The translations under genes were made by a program, and so were the position numbers. From positions 10,051,501-10,115,500 of the forward strand of contig NC_063984.1 in the NCBI RefSeq assembly GCF_932276165.1: a DNA stretch of 64,000 nt, written 5' to 3'. Below the pieces are notes generated by a model, which saw only the letters and a list, made by a program, of their open reading frames with translations, was not told the origin of the DNA and made no database searches. This DNA is from Plutella xylostella (taxonomy: Eukaryota; Arthropoda; Insecta; Lepidoptera; Plutellidae). Within the stretch, counting starts at the first letter, position 1, and each line of letters starts with the position of its first letter. This document shows, one piece after another, positions 21,797 through 33,509 of the stretch.

Positions 21797-22030
21797 CCGA
21801 CTTCAAAAAAAGGAGGAGGTTCTCAATTCGTCGGGATCTTTTTTTTTTTTTTTTTATGTATGTTCACCGATTACTCCGCCGTTTATGGACCGATTTTGAA
21901 AATTCTTTTTTTGTTGTATTGGGTTGAGCTCCCAGGTGGTCCCATTTTTTTTCAGAATTTTATCTCACCCCCAAGGGTGGGTAAAGGGGTAAAAACAGGG
22001 TATGAATTTCCATTTTGGGCACATATTAAC
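21797..22030. repeat. Common lepidopteran dispersed repeat (AACCGACTTC..GGAGGAGG)
   Basis: Begins TTTAACCGACTTCAAAAAAA, then GGAGGAGGTTCTCAATTCGT, a poly-T run, and 'tgttcaccgattactccgcc'. This phrase set is widespread in lepidopteran genomes. The AACCGACTTCAAAAAA end also caps the hairpin at 22.3-22.6 kb. Confidence 0.6.
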
Positions 22031-22038
22031 CGATTCTG

Positions 22039-22084
22039 TATATTTACATTCTTAATTTCTAATGAAATTAAGAATGTAAATATA
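22039..22084. repeat. Perfect 20-bp-stem hairpin
   Basis: TATATTTACATTCTTAATTT at 22039-22058 is perfectly complementary to 22065-22084, with a 6-base loop. Confidence 0.9.
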
Positions 22085-22286
22085 GTTCTTATAACAATAA
22101 AATATGATGGTGACCTTGAGCTGATCTGATGATGGAAACGGAAGGCAGTCAGGGGAAATCCTCAACGGTATATAGCAACTACTTCGTGTTTAGGCTTGAA
22201 TGATTCGTATTGATTAGTAGGACTTTTTGGTATCATTTGCACTTTACTTTTGATTGAAAAATATTGCAAATAAACTAAAAACTATA

Positions 22287-22607
22287 AAATAAAATAATAA
22301 TTAAAAAAATTAAAAAACCGACTTCAAAAAACCACTAAAATGTAAGAAATAATTTAAGGTTTACACAAATTCTACTCGTATGTGACAGTACAAATATACC
22401 TAAGCAGGAACTGTTCTTTTTTGAAGTTGGTGCCATATTTCTTCAGATTACTTTGTCACCGCACCAACATCAAAAGAGAACAGTTCCTGCTTAGGTATAT
22501 TTGTACTGTCACATACGAGTAGAATTTGTGTAAACCTTAAATTATTTCTTATATTTTAGTGGTTTTTTGAAGTCGGTTTTTTAATTTTTTTAATTATTAT
22601 TTTATTT
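22287..22607. mobile_element. 321-bp near-perfect long hairpin (foldback MITE)
   Basis: Arms of about 145 bases run inward from AAATAAAATAATAATT on both sides and pass through AAAAAACCGACTTCAAAAAA; only about three mismatches were noticed. They end at TTGGTG around a ~27-base loop (22435-22460). A transcript would form one long double-stranded RNA. The high arm identity implies recent origin. Confidence 0.88.
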
Positions 22608-23439
22608 AAAGCCCCTTAGTATATTACTACGAGAGCGATACGTTCAACACTAAACGTTAGTCAGCTGATGACGCAGTCGAAGCCGAATGAGTGAGCATTG
22701 TGACTTCAAAGTGACCTGAACACTAATGCTGAAACTGCACATTAAATCATTTATGACGTGCTGTATATTCAGTATATCGTATAGAGATTCGTATCGTATA
22801 TTTAGTTTGGCGCCCATAATTAATGTGGGCGGGCGTATGAAACGAACAGTCAGTCGGTAATAGGCGTTCGTTTGGACGGATGTCGGGCCTGTATGTTGTT
22901 GTCAATTCGAGTTTGTAGACGCGGTGAGAGGGAGGGGGGAGGACTGCGCTAAATGATAAGCTGATTGGGTAGATTCGGCATCAATTCTTTCATTCAGACA
23001 ATAATTCTGATCAGCTTTTAACTATGTGAAACGTACCTGCTAATAATCTTTGCCCATTTCCCATACGCAATCGCATGCGAAACTCGATTAAATACTTTAC
23101 TAACCCCGTACAGAGTTTACACTATCCCATACTTCAGTAAATACCAAAGCAGTTTTTTTACCTAAAATAAAAATTCGTAAAAAACGATAAAATGTTATAA
23201 AATTTACCGCAATTCTGCCTGATAATCGTATATCCGTTGTCATTTTCACCTCAATTCAATCGAAAACAATTGTTATCGCGTCACCCGCTCCCATTGCACA
23301 CGAATAAAGGTCCCGAAAGTCTCGATACCGCTGCTATGCAAATTAAATAGGTTTTATCGAATGACCTTTTCGATTTGATTAGCTCTGAATAGCATAGAAT
23401 CGAATCCTTTAAAAATAAACATTTTAAAATTTTGAACCA
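22608..23439. other. Unannotated DNA
   Basis: A GC-richer patch at 22800-22945 contains ACAGTCAGTCGG (an insect initiator-like TCAGT) and later GCGGTGAGAG (donor-like). This is compatible with a non-coding first exon but unproven. Confidence 0.35.
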
Positions 23440-23734
23440 ACAATTTTGGGGTAAGTAATACGAGGTATAAAAACGAATGGTATAACATTCACAAGGTATA
23501 CGCCCATATGATATAAATTTATTAAGTATAACGATCACTGTGTATAACAAACGAAAGGCATAATTACTAAATACATAATTTCGTTAAGAATAACGTTCAA
23601 AAAGTATAATTTCAATTGATATAACGATTAAAATGCATAACGTTTATAACATATATTCTACAACGGATATAATTATCATAATGTATAATGCACAAAAAGT
23701 ATAAAAGATTGTCGTATCGTATTTTCATTATTAT

Positions 23735-24180
23735 TGACGTTATGTGTGGGGAACGCTCCGCTCCGCTTCGCTGCGCTCCGCTTTAGTTTCGCCGAACATG
23801 TGCACCTAACACGCTCCTCCTCGCTTTGCTCGTCGTCGCACCTATCTTTAGGTTTTGGTACTAGGGGTTTTGACATTATTATTATTATTGGTGCTATGTG
23901 GGGAGACGCTCCGCTCCGCTTCGCTGCGCTCCGCTTTGGTTTCGACGAACATGTGCACCTAACACGCTCCTCCTCGCTTTGCTCGTCGTCGCACCTATCT
24001 TTAGGTTTTGGTACTAGGGGTTTTGACATTATTATTATTGGCGCTGTGTGGGGAGACGCTCCGCTCCGCTTCGCTGCGCTCCGCTTTGGTTTCGACGAAC
24101 ATGTGCACCTAACACGCTCCTCCTCGCTTTGCTCGTCGTCGCACCTATCTTTAGGTTTTGGTGCTAGGGGATTTGACGGT
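23735..24180. repeat. Three tandem copies of a ~143-bp GC-rich core
   Basis: Each copy contains CGCTCCGCTCCGCTTCGCTG, ACATGTGCACCTAACACGC and CTTTGCTCGTCGTCGCACC, then TTTAGGTTTTGGTACTAGGG. Copies start near 23735, 23889 and 24034 and differ by a few bases. Open frames on both strands (151 and 173 aa) are periodic products of the tandem structure and show no domain. Confidence 0.9.
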
Positions 24181-24219
24181 GTTGGGTAATTAAACACAGA
24201 TTATGAACTTTATACTAAA

Positions 24220-24370
24220 CTAGCTGTCCCCGCGCGCTTCGCTTCGCCTTAAAAAGTTTTCCCGTGGGAATTCCGGGATAAAAAGTAGCCTATGTTCTTT
24301 CCCAGGGTTTAGACCGTATGTATACCAAATTTCATTCAAATCCGTTCAGTAGTTTTGGCGTGAAAGAGTA

Positions 24371-24413
<43 letters not shown>

Positions 24414-24446
24414 CAGTTACTTTCGCATTTATAATATTAGTTAGGA
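24220..24446 (-). mobile_element. Helitron-like non-autonomous element with (GTCT)n
   Basis: On the minus strand it begins TCCTAACTAATATTATAAATGCG-like (TC start), carries a (CTGT)n/(ACAG)n microsatellite (24367-24412) and ends in a GC-rich hairpin region GCGAAGCGAAGCGCGCG, then CTAG. Insertion lies between A and T with no duplication. These are Helitron features, and the family is recognised as a widespread lepidopteran Helitron-like repeat. It is nested in word-array copy A. Confidence 0.78.
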
Positions 24447-24680
24447 TGATAGTATATATTTTAATCGATATACGTAATGTAATATACGAATTGATATTAG
24501 TCCTCGTAAGTATTATATATTTTGATTTTATATAAAATGTACGTTATACCAATTGAATCTTATACCTTGTGAAAATATAGATTTTGTTGTTATACGTAAC
24601 GTTCATTATATGTTGTGAACGTTATTAATGTGAAATTATACATTTCGTTTTTATACGTCGCAATACGCACCCACAATTTT

Positions 24681-26466
24681 GAATATTTTATTTTTAAGTA
24701 ACTGTGTGTAGTGTGTACACACATTACATTACTATTTCCTATGTCTCGTCACGACACTCAATTGTGCAGTTTGTGTGGAACATATGACATATTATAGTTA
24801 TTAGCTGAGCTACCTAGGTCAGATTAGTTTTTAAATATTTGAAATGTGTATAATGAATAAATGGGTATATCTCTTATAATTTGTTTGTAGAGTGTACAAT
24901 TTTACAGTTTGTACCATAGAGGAAATCCTAGATAGCCGATTTTGTGTGTTTTTGTGGTGAACAGAACTCGCTGGAATAGGACACCGGTCGATTCCGCCGT
25001 TCGCCATATTATAGATTACCTCTCATGAATTGTACAACAACCGCTGTTTTCGTGGCCACACGAAGACGAACTGTAATTAAAGAAGTTATTGTCTATCGAC
25101 GGAGGTGAAATTGAATTTAATTAAAACTCCAACCGGCCGCTCGGATAGTTTTGTTTGATTTCGCTAACTGAGGCAACTTTAATAATCCTTTATATTGATA
25201 TTGACACTGACTTGTTGATAGCAGTTGAGAAAGTCTTTGGTTACCGTTTCAATTATTTTCTTAGCTTTCGACAGGATTCATTAATTTCATTGTTAGATTC
25301 GAATTCAGACACGTATTTATGGACACAATCAGGTATAAACAATATCATCACAACACTGGTAGGCGGCTAATATTTTTATGAAATTTGGCATGCAATATGC
25401 GGTTTAACACATACCTATGCTTTTTATCCCGAAATTCCCATGGGAGAAACGTATAGTGATAGATAAAACATAGTGATTTTTCTCAATTTTGTGATGATAA
25501 GAAAGCAAAGCATCAAAAACCTGCAACATACAAAATGCCTCGACCAGATTCACGTAACTCCACCGCAAAGCTCTTAGATAAATAAACCGATTTATGCGGT
25601 TGGAAACGTCATTTAAGTTTACCTAGCTAAGCAGCAGGTGTTGGGTTTCAGATTCAATTTAGCAACGTCCCACATGCCGGCTGTAAATGTGTGGAACACC
25701 GGCGAATCATACATAAACCCTGTATATGTGTGTATGTATGAATGGCGTAGTTCACCTGTTGCCCCCGACAGGGTAGGCAGACGTACATTACTCTACCCAC
25801 GATTCCTATTCTATTCTGAGAGGGGGCGAAGTTCCTGGACGTGGCTCTCTCGGATGGAACTCACTCTCTCCAACTATTCCTATTAAGTTCGATTTAAATT
25901 AGACAAGAAAATTGAGATTCTATCCCTAATAAGTAAAATACAGTTTTGTGACTTCTTTAAGTTAAAAAATAAGGAATGTCTTCTTTAAGTTTAATGAGCC
26001 AACATAAGGTTTTAAAGTAGTTTCCTCTAGAGCAATGATTGCCCCACTCTGTTCCACATCCCACTTAACCCTTAATAGGGTTATGGGCAAATGTATCTCA
26101 CATTATTTTGAGGTAATCCCTATTGATCTTAAGGCGAAACCCAATGAAAATTATACTTTACCTATGTCCTATTAAGGATTAACCATGACTAATATAAATA
26201 TAAAACTTGTACATTTATACTCCCATACTCGCAAATAAGCTTACCAATATTGAATCAATCCACTGTACACAAACAAGAATGGAGTTAGCAATTATAAAGG
26301 GCTTTAAAATGAACCGCCGTTTAATCTAATAAAGCCTTATGTAAACAGCCACCGGATAGGAAAGAAAGGCCGCGTTTGTTCTCCTAACCATACGCGGCTG
26401 GGGCACCGAAATGTGCGGTTCTTCTTGGTAGCTTGGCGGTGATAAACACTAGCTAGACCAGAAGGG
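24681..26466. other. Mostly unannotated DNA
   Basis: Contains a scrap of a Helitron-related repeat near 25380-25460 (TTTATCCCGAAATTCCCATGG) and a dispersed repeat scrap at 25740-25870. No gene. Confidence 0.4.
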
Positions 26467-26601
26467 CTAGTACGGGGCGCATTTAAGACGTGACAAGAGT
26501 TTTGCATCGCGCTCACTCACATCGCGCAGCCTCAAGAGTGAGCGCGACGGTGAACTTTTGTCACGTCTTATTAGCGCCCTGTGCTACAGGGCCAGGGCTA
26601 G
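26467..26601. mobile_element. Palindromic MITE (CTAG/AAGACGTGAC family), copy 2
   Basis: CTAGTACGGGGCGCATTTAAG to CTAG at 26598, with complementary arms (ACGTGACAAGAGTTTTGCATC against AACTTTTGTCACGTC) and the centre ATCGCGCAGCCTCAAGAGTG. It shares its last CTAG with the next copy. Confidence 0.85.
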
Positions 26602-26721
26602 TAGCACGGGACGCATTTAAGACGTGACATAAGTTTTACATCACGCTCACTTATATCGCGAACCCTCAATAGCGAGCGCGAAGGAGAACTTTTGTTACGT
26701 CTTAAATGCGCCCCGTGCTAG
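26598..26721. mobile_element. Palindromic MITE (CTAG/AAGACGTGAC family), copy 3
   Basis: Directly adjoins copy 2, overlapping by CTAG, and ends GGGGCG-complement then GTGCTAG at 26721. It is somewhat more diverged than its neighbour. Decayed relatives are at 38213-38303 and 44030-44111. Confidence 0.85.
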
Positions 26722-28418
26722 CTCTTCAGGGTATGTCACAAAGCCAAAGGATTGGCTATAAACCAGTTCCTAGGCATAGTAAAATTGTATCTAAATGATA
26801 GATAGATAGATATATAGAATATTCTTTATTTGTACCCACACAAGAACAGAATTACAAAGCGAGTTTAGTAGTTTTGGCGTAACTACTATCCATACAAATT
26901 TTCTAATTTATAAAAAAAGAAGAGATAAATTCCCGGATTCATAAAAAACGGATTCGAAACAAACAAGCGAATTTTGACTTTCTGTCTAACATAAGGAGTC
27001 GGACTTCGAATGTCGCCATTACTCTTTACAAAATTACAAGCCTATGACAAGTCTCTTGTAAATCATAGGCTTAGTATATACTGGTTGTAAATTATCAATT
27101 TGTTCTATGAATTTGCGAGTGAGGATAAAACTGAGAACCGCTTAGTTTGTTCGTTTCTTGGCTGCAGGCTAGCACTTCCAATATCCGACCTCGCCGCCGC
27201 CGCCGCCGCCGCCGCTCTGTCTTCCACAAACAAGCTCAACAACTCACAGACTCAGCGCACTGTATTTTGTTTTGCCCCTTGTATTCCACTTAACTTTGTT
27301 AATTAATTGTAGAAAATTAATAAATATGTTGGTTGAATGAATAGTATTTTTGACGTGACGAAATGATTGCATCGACTTCTATTGGGAATTATTGCTATGA
27401 TTAACAAATAATGACTAGTCAGCAACTTTTATGAGAAAAAAAATACTAGGTATATTTTCGTATTGTATTCGATTCTATCTCGTTGCATTCATGGTAGGTA
27501 TTGATTGCATAAGAGCTCTCCAAATTTCGTATTTCGTTTCGTCAAGCCCTGGACCAGATTACGTCGTTTATTTATTTGTTTTTATTTAACAGTCTAATGC
27601 TACTAAACGGATAAAAACAATGCAAAAAAACTCGAAATGAAAACAACATTTGTCTATACGAATGCGAAATCCGGTAGCCAATTCTATTCTTATTACAACG
27701 GCAAGGATTTTGATTTCCGAAGGCCAGCGCCATCTTGCCAACCATTTGTTCCAATTTCAAATTAAACTAGTGAGTTCTGTCACAAAAATATTTAACGACC
27801 AGACATTACAATTAAACGGGAGTGCTTACTGACAACGCCATTAATTGATGCTGAAAAAGTAACAATAGTTGACTACTACAAGAATAAATTTCAGAATGTT
27901 AATTGCGGGTTTAATTGCAGAAGAGTCACTCATGACATGAGTCTTGATTTGAAGTCATGACATAATATTATGAGTATTATGACACACTGAACTATGCGCC
28001 TGCGCATATATTTTTTTAACAGTCAAAAACATCTTCTATAAAGCTTTACTTTTTATGAAATACATGTAAATAGTACCTACATAGGTACAAAAGTAGACAC
28101 TCTGAGTTTTCATCAAGTAGGTTACTGTACTGTCCTCGGCCGGCATCTGCGACATTTACTAGGACGTCGCGCGACTGTTTGATTTATTTGCGCTTACAAT
28201 TTGAATTTGGAATTTCGATAACGGAATGTCGGTTCAAAGATGACAAGGGAAGGCGAGCATTGTCGGAACTCTGCTTACTGGAATGAAGCGATTTGTTGGA
28301 TGAAGAAACTTTTCCATTGGGGAAATTTCATTATTATGACTAATATTTTGACAATCACTTTATAATGAAAGAAGATTTAATGTCCTATTTGTTTTTGATA
28401 CATACATAGAATCTACAG
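26722..28418. other. Mostly unannotated DNA
   Basis: Includes a (TAGA)n tract with ATTCTTTATTTGTACC at 26795-26835 (tail of a minus-strand retroposon) and a (GCC)8-like trinucleotide run at 27190-27217. No gene is recognised. Confidence 0.45.
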
Positions 28419-28562
28419 GATGTTTCAAAAATGGTATACTAAGCCGAAAAGGTGTGACTCAGGGGGCTATTCTGAACAACTTTTGTTCTACGAGTTTTGG
28501 AAATTCACTAAAATAAAAATTCCTTTTCCATAGAAACTTTGTTGGCCACGTGACTGTATCCT
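28419..28562 (+). repeat. Fragment of the ACAGGGTGTTGC repeat family
   Basis: 'acaggatgtttcaaaaatgg', then TATACTAAGCCGAAA, 'ggctattctgaacaac' and 'ggccacgtgact'. Confidence 0.6.
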
Positions 28563-28963
28563 TCCTATCATCCCATGCAGTTAGATAAGATTATATCAAA
28601 ATAAAATACACCAAGTGTTCTTCTTCGCTGTATAACGAATTTTAACACAACAAGTAGGTAGGTACATTATAGTCGTATGCTATCGACTGTACCTCGTTAC
28701 ATACCTCATTACGATCCGATTTAATCCGCTAAACCGATTGTAATCGATCCGACTATTTGCTTACAAGTAGTATTAAATTCCCGACCCCCTCCCCCCGGAA
28801 TCCTGGCATAGTTGGGGAAAACCCGGCCAAGTTGCGGTAACAAACTATTACGCTACGTTTGTTCCAAATTGTGTTTAAATAAGGTATTTCTCTTTTGCCT
28901 GCTTAGCGCCTCTGTAGATGTGGATCTGTGTGTGAAAGTTTAGCAGTCTCGCTGATACACTAA
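28563..28963. other. Unannotated DNA
   Basis: No feature is recognised. Confidence 0.4.
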
Positions 28964-28996
28964 TCCTTACTAATATTATAAATGCGAAAGTAACTG

Positions 28997-29035
<39 letters not shown>

Positions 29036-29186
29036 TACGCTTTCACGCCAAAACTACTGGACGGATTTGAATGAAATTTGGTATATATATGGTCTAGACC
29101 CTGGGAAAGAACATAGGCTACTTTTTATCCCGGAATTCCCACGGGAAAACTTTTTAAGGCGAAGCGAAGCGCGCGGGAACAGCTAT
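28964..29186 (+). mobile_element. Helitron-like non-autonomous element, copy 2
   Basis: TC start at 28964 (TCCTTACTAATATTATAAAT), (GTCT)n at 28999-29033, then 'ccggaattcccacgggaaaa' and GCGAAGCGAAGCGCGCGGG. The terminal CTAG has become CTAT. It is in the opposite orientation to copy 1. Confidence 0.78.
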
Positions 29187-31612
29187 ATCATAATATATAA
29201 AAAATATATCCGGTAAGTTGATGGTAAGTACCTATAGGCAAAAAAAAACTCTTGCTTTCCTTTTATTGCCTTGCTTGAGTGATCATTAAATATTTTAGAT
29301 ACGCCTGTTTCTTATTATTATACTTTATAATGAGTTAATTACATAAGAAAAAGTAGTGATTGTCACCGACACGTCATTTATGATGCGTCAATGTCCCCGA
29401 ATGCTGTAGGCTACTTTTAATCCCGGGATTCCCACGGGAAACCCTACAAAGGCAGTAAATCTAGTACAGTACCGTCCATGTTGATATAGATTGAAACACT
29501 GGAGGCAAACTGAGCGAATGCCAGTCGAGTCGGACCGTCGAAACGATTTCAGACAAAAAAATGTACATGAAATATTTTAATTAAATCCTGAATAATTTCA
29601 GAAGTTTACCTGATGGCATGGAGTACTTTTTCGTTGCAGCAGATATTTTTCAGTATATCGGGTCGGGGAATGTTCTCGATCACTGGTCAAATATAACAGC
29701 ACACTAATAGTAGGTATACGGTCCTATCCCAAGTCACAAACCTCTCATAACAACATCAATTCGACGTCTCTGTATAATGGATCCTCTGGAAAACCGAAGT
29801 CGCAAATCAAAACGTATTTCTCAGAATCAGGACATCAGGTCGTCTTGTCCATAAATCCAGCGGTAACTGATAAAGTTGATGCAACAGGTGTATCAGTGCA
29901 GCGTCCAGACTTCTGCAAATGGCCAGTATTATGCATTCAGCCAGCCCCCTTCAGGGAAGATGCGGCATGGAACGAGGCGGCATTATGAGAATTTGATGTC
30001 GTTCCAAAATTTGAAATTGAGCGCCGTGGGCGTCTTCAATTCGAAATGAATCTTGAATTTAGAACGGTTATAAAATTTCGACAGCTATTGTTCGGCGGTT
30101 AAAATAAAATTTAGAGCTGTCAAGAGGTGGTAAGTTTTTTATTAGCTTCCCGCTTGCAATTTCAAATAGTTCTTTTTTATAAAACTGTACATTTACAAGA
30201 TTGTTCTAGAAGGTATGGAAAATAATCCTAGTGAATCCATTTACTAAGCTCAAATACTTATGGACAGTCACGTAAATCTGTTTATGTATCACGGGTGCCA
30301 AATATAACCTACTAATAATAATTTGCAAAACGTCTAAAGTCTACTACTACAATATGCTTAAAATATAGCGATAACGTATCATAATTTAAACTTACGTCGT
30401 GATATCACCTGTAGTTATTCTGCAGAGTGATTCAATATAAATCTGCCCTGGACGAAAGCAAAAGCAAACGATTTTTTCCACCGAACTTTCAGGGACTCAT
30501 CCGACGCTATCTTTCACTCTCATCTTCTCTTTTGCACGGAAAATTTAACAGAAATTCTGTTACAGAATTGCATAGCTGTATTAGGTGCTCGTTATAAACT
30601 GACGCAGCCCTGCTGGTGGCGGGAAAACACTGGCTGCTTAGAGGAAAAAGAAAACATAAACCGTTGCAGCGCGGACGGGTGTAAAAAGGATTTAAACCTC
30701 CTTGAAGGAATCATTGACCGTATATAAAACTCTTGATATTACTGCCAGTGTTATAACGAGGAGCGACGTACCGAGAATTCTTTTAAAGGTTTTATGTCGT
30801 TCTTCTTTTGATCTCTCCTTACTGAAGTGAGTTGGAAGACGTACCTGAAAATGAAATGAAAAATAAATTGCATAAGTATGTACAAAATACTGTAAATAAT
30901 TAAATAATAATGCAGGGTAGGTATTTCAGTTTCAGGGTTTAATGGTTAATTTATGGTACCTAGATACCCTTTCGTTGTATAAATTCTTTAAGTAAAAGAC
31001 CGGAAATACTTAAAATTTTAATGTAAAAATACTTGAACGAAGTGGCATTTTCATCCTGGCGGCTTTTTTACATACAAAGGAAAAATAAACGTGCCGAAAT
31101 TCGGGCGCCATTTTTAATTTACAAACGACATTAGAATAGATCCTTCTGAAGGAGGTACTCTTGTAAATTACGAAATAAACACTTCATTCGGATTCCGGAC
31201 TCGCTTTGTCCGAAATTAGGAAATTATTTCGGAAAATGTAAATTAGACAAACCACTTCATAAAGAGATGTCTTGTGCAATTATTACTTACAAACCAATTT
31301 TAATTCATATTTTTTAAATGTGTAAACAGACATTGATTTGAAACATTGTGTCATTTTCATTAAGGCCTTTTATGAGTTTTCGCTTAATTGTCTTTACTAA
31401 CACAATAAGGATTGTGAGCAAAAGTTAAAAGGAACTCGGAAAGCCTCTTAGGATTGTTAAAACGTGACATGATTACAAAATCTAATTTGCACTTCACATT
31501 GCCGTGACAACACACACTCTTATTAAAAGTTCACTCAACTCTTAGGTACCAACAAGCGATTCAGACTACCCTAGACAATTACATAAACAGAACTTGTAAT
31601 GAAGTGAACTCA

Positions 31613-31643
<31 letters not shown>

Positions 31644-32479
31644 TGTGAGTGTTTGCTCGTGTTCTTATTAGTGCAGTAAACAAATGAAGTTACAACGACG
31701 ACGCGACAACGTCTCCCATCTATTGATCGCAGAGTACCTACAGTTTTTGTTGGTTTAGTGTCGAAATATATTGAGTTGCTAAAATTTTGAGATTCCGAAA
31801 CTAGCGATGACTTTCACATATCGTTCATATTATATCAAGAATCCAGACATAAATAACCAAATAAGCCGTGTTCTTTTATTAGTATAATGCACCTTGAGAC
31901 TCGTTAAAATGTCAAAGCCGCAATAAGATTAGAAGAATTCCCAACATGCTCACAAATAACCTAGAACTAAATAACAAAATCCTTTCATCACGTACTTAAA
32001 GCTAAGACTGTTTATTCCATTCCGCCGTGCCAGCTTAACAGATCTGAATTAATTTAGCAACGAGATAGTTTTAACCGTGAAATTTCACGTATGAAATTCA
32101 TTGAGAGACAAAATTAATCCCGCGAGCTTCACAAAAACAGAGATAATCCTCTAGTATCTGTGCGTCTCTTTCTGTCTCGAATGTTTTACTCACTCTACTT
32201 ACTACCTCTCTTGTTGTAAGATTGCTTCAAAGTTTGTGATGAAAGCAGTCTGTTTAATATACATTGCCTGGTAGTAATATCAAAGTTCGTCACCCAACCG
32301 TGGAGGTATTCCGGTAACGTGCGCCCTTATTCGTTAACCGCGAGTGTAGGCCGAGGGCGGCAACCGAGCTCTGTTGCCTCGATAGTGTATTTAGAATATA
32401 ATGTACCAATGTATTAGTTGGTAACAAAAAAAAACTTATATGAGATGAAAAACCAATAAGGTCTATCGTGGTGGTAAAA
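29187..32479. other. 3.3 kb of mostly unannotated DNA
   Basis: Holds a Helitron-end scrap at 29405-29455 and a (GT)n microsatellite at 31612-31640. No ORF with a recognisable domain is present. This is the longest repeat-poor stretch in the left half of the window and is compatible with intron or intergenic DNA. Confidence 0.45.
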
Positions 32480-32750
32480 ATATATTATAGTGATGTAACG
32501 AATATTCGCATTCGCATTCGCATTCGCGAATATTCGCATTTTTTTGGATATTCGCATTCGCATTCGCATTCGCAAAATTTTGTGCGAATGTTTTGCGAAT
32601 ATCAGTAAGTACTTATTAGAAAAAAGTATTTAAAAATACCTAATGTTAGGTTAAAAAAATCAAAATCCATCCGTCTAATAACCTTTTATTTTATCTTTTG
32701 GTATTTATTTATTTACTTTTTGGGTAACGAAACTTTAGAAATAGTTAATA

Positions 32751-33309
32751 CAAGGTGGGCCAAAAGTAATCACCCTATTGGAAGTTGCTCTCATTTGTAA
32801 AAATGACCGCCAATTTCAAATTTGTTTTGATATTGGTGGACTAGAAAAATGCAGAATACAAATTCAGAAGCCATGGAGTGATGATATACTCCCCAAGATC
32901 GCGGAATAATTGTGTATACTTATTGAGTTTTCGGGACGCTTTTTTTTTTCGTTTTATCTGTCATTTTTCCCTGCAAAATCGCTCGATTTTGCTGTTTGAG
33001 ACGGTTTTTGTAAGGTTTTTTGAAGGCCCGTGTTTATGTGAATAAAACCGTGTCTCTGGAAGCCCTTAAGAACAACATTGAACACGAGTGATCTCTCACC
33101 CGAAATTCTCGCTGAAGTGATGAGAAATGCCATAAAAGGAGCCCGTATCAATTGTGACTTCGCCCATTTGGCCGATATCATCTTCTAGACTTTACCAAAT
33201 AAAATTGTAAAGATTAAAATAAACATTATCAAAAAACAGAATCCAAGGTTTTCATTTTTTTTTAAATGAGTGCCAAACTACTTTGGATGGCTTCTATTAG
33301 TCCACATTG
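32751..33309 (+). mobile_element. Internally deleted mariner/Tc1-like element
   Basis: Inverted ends CAAGGTGGGCCAAAAGTAAT and the complement near 33309, with TA on both sides (32749-32750, 33310-33311). Most of the transposase gene is deleted; only scraps near both ends remain. Confidence 0.72.
33044..33190 (+). pseudogene. Transposase C-terminal remnant (mariner/Tc1)
   Basis: The + strand reads VSLEALKNNIEHE, a TGA stop, and after a frameshift ILAEVMRNAIKGARINCDF then HLADIIF and a stop. This is the conserved C-terminal tail of a mariner/Tc1-group transposase, in which 'eaLk.nI..ei..i.pe.l..vm.n...R...c...g.HL.diiF' is the usual pattern. It carries at least one stop and one frameshift and lacks the catalytic core, so it is dead. 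Confidence 0.7.
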
Positions 33310-33509
33310 TAGTTTCATAAGACCTAAACATACACTCACGTGCAAAGAAACAGTAAAAAATGCAGACACCAAATAGCCCCTATTTTTTTAAACATTTAAT
33401 AGAAAATTTGAATAAAATATTAACGATTTTAGTTCGTTAAATGAACTTAAATATTGCAGAAGTCGGCATTAAATACTTTTTTTGCGCTTAGGAGTAATTT
33501 GGTGATTTT

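Larger units (their letters stand above)
23448..24672. mobile_element. Word-array transposon, copy A (8-bp TSD)
   Basis: Flanked by ACAATTTT at 23440-23447 and 24673-24680. It starts GGGGTAAGTAATACG and ends with the imperfect complement CGCAATACGCACCC. Inside, the left array (23466-23714) has 16 direct units of 15-16 bases, each opening (G)TATAA or CATAA with a variable remainder. The centre has three tandem ~143-base GC-rich cores (23735-24180). The right array (about 24447-24660) holds the same kind of unit in inverted orientation, each ending TTATA. A Helitron-like insert (24220-24446) interrupts the right side. The 8-bp TSD suggests hAT-type transposition, and the repetitive inverted ends recall Foldback elements. 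The relative at 42702-43460 has the same plan. Confidence 0.8.

Noticed and set aside
22850..22930. Alternative promoter with TCAGT initiator and a downstream donor-like site
   Set aside because: Short motifs expected by chance; no further evidence.
23466..23714. CRISPR-like array of short repeats and variable spacers
   Set aside because: Units are only 15-16 bases with a 5-base conserved head, mirrored on the other side of a transposon with TSD in eukaryotic DNA.
23676..24197. Frames of 151 aa (+) and 173 aa (-) over the GC-rich core
   Set aside because: Periodic products of three tandem 143-bp repeats open on both strands, with no recognisable domain.
27190..27217. Poly-alanine coding exon
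   Set aside because: A (GCC)n microsatellite in an otherwise featureless short frame.
32501..32580. CRISPR-like or simple hexamer array
   Set aside because: The ATTCGC hexamers are the ends of a hAT element with an 8-bp TSD; there are no spacers, and the organism is eukaryotic.
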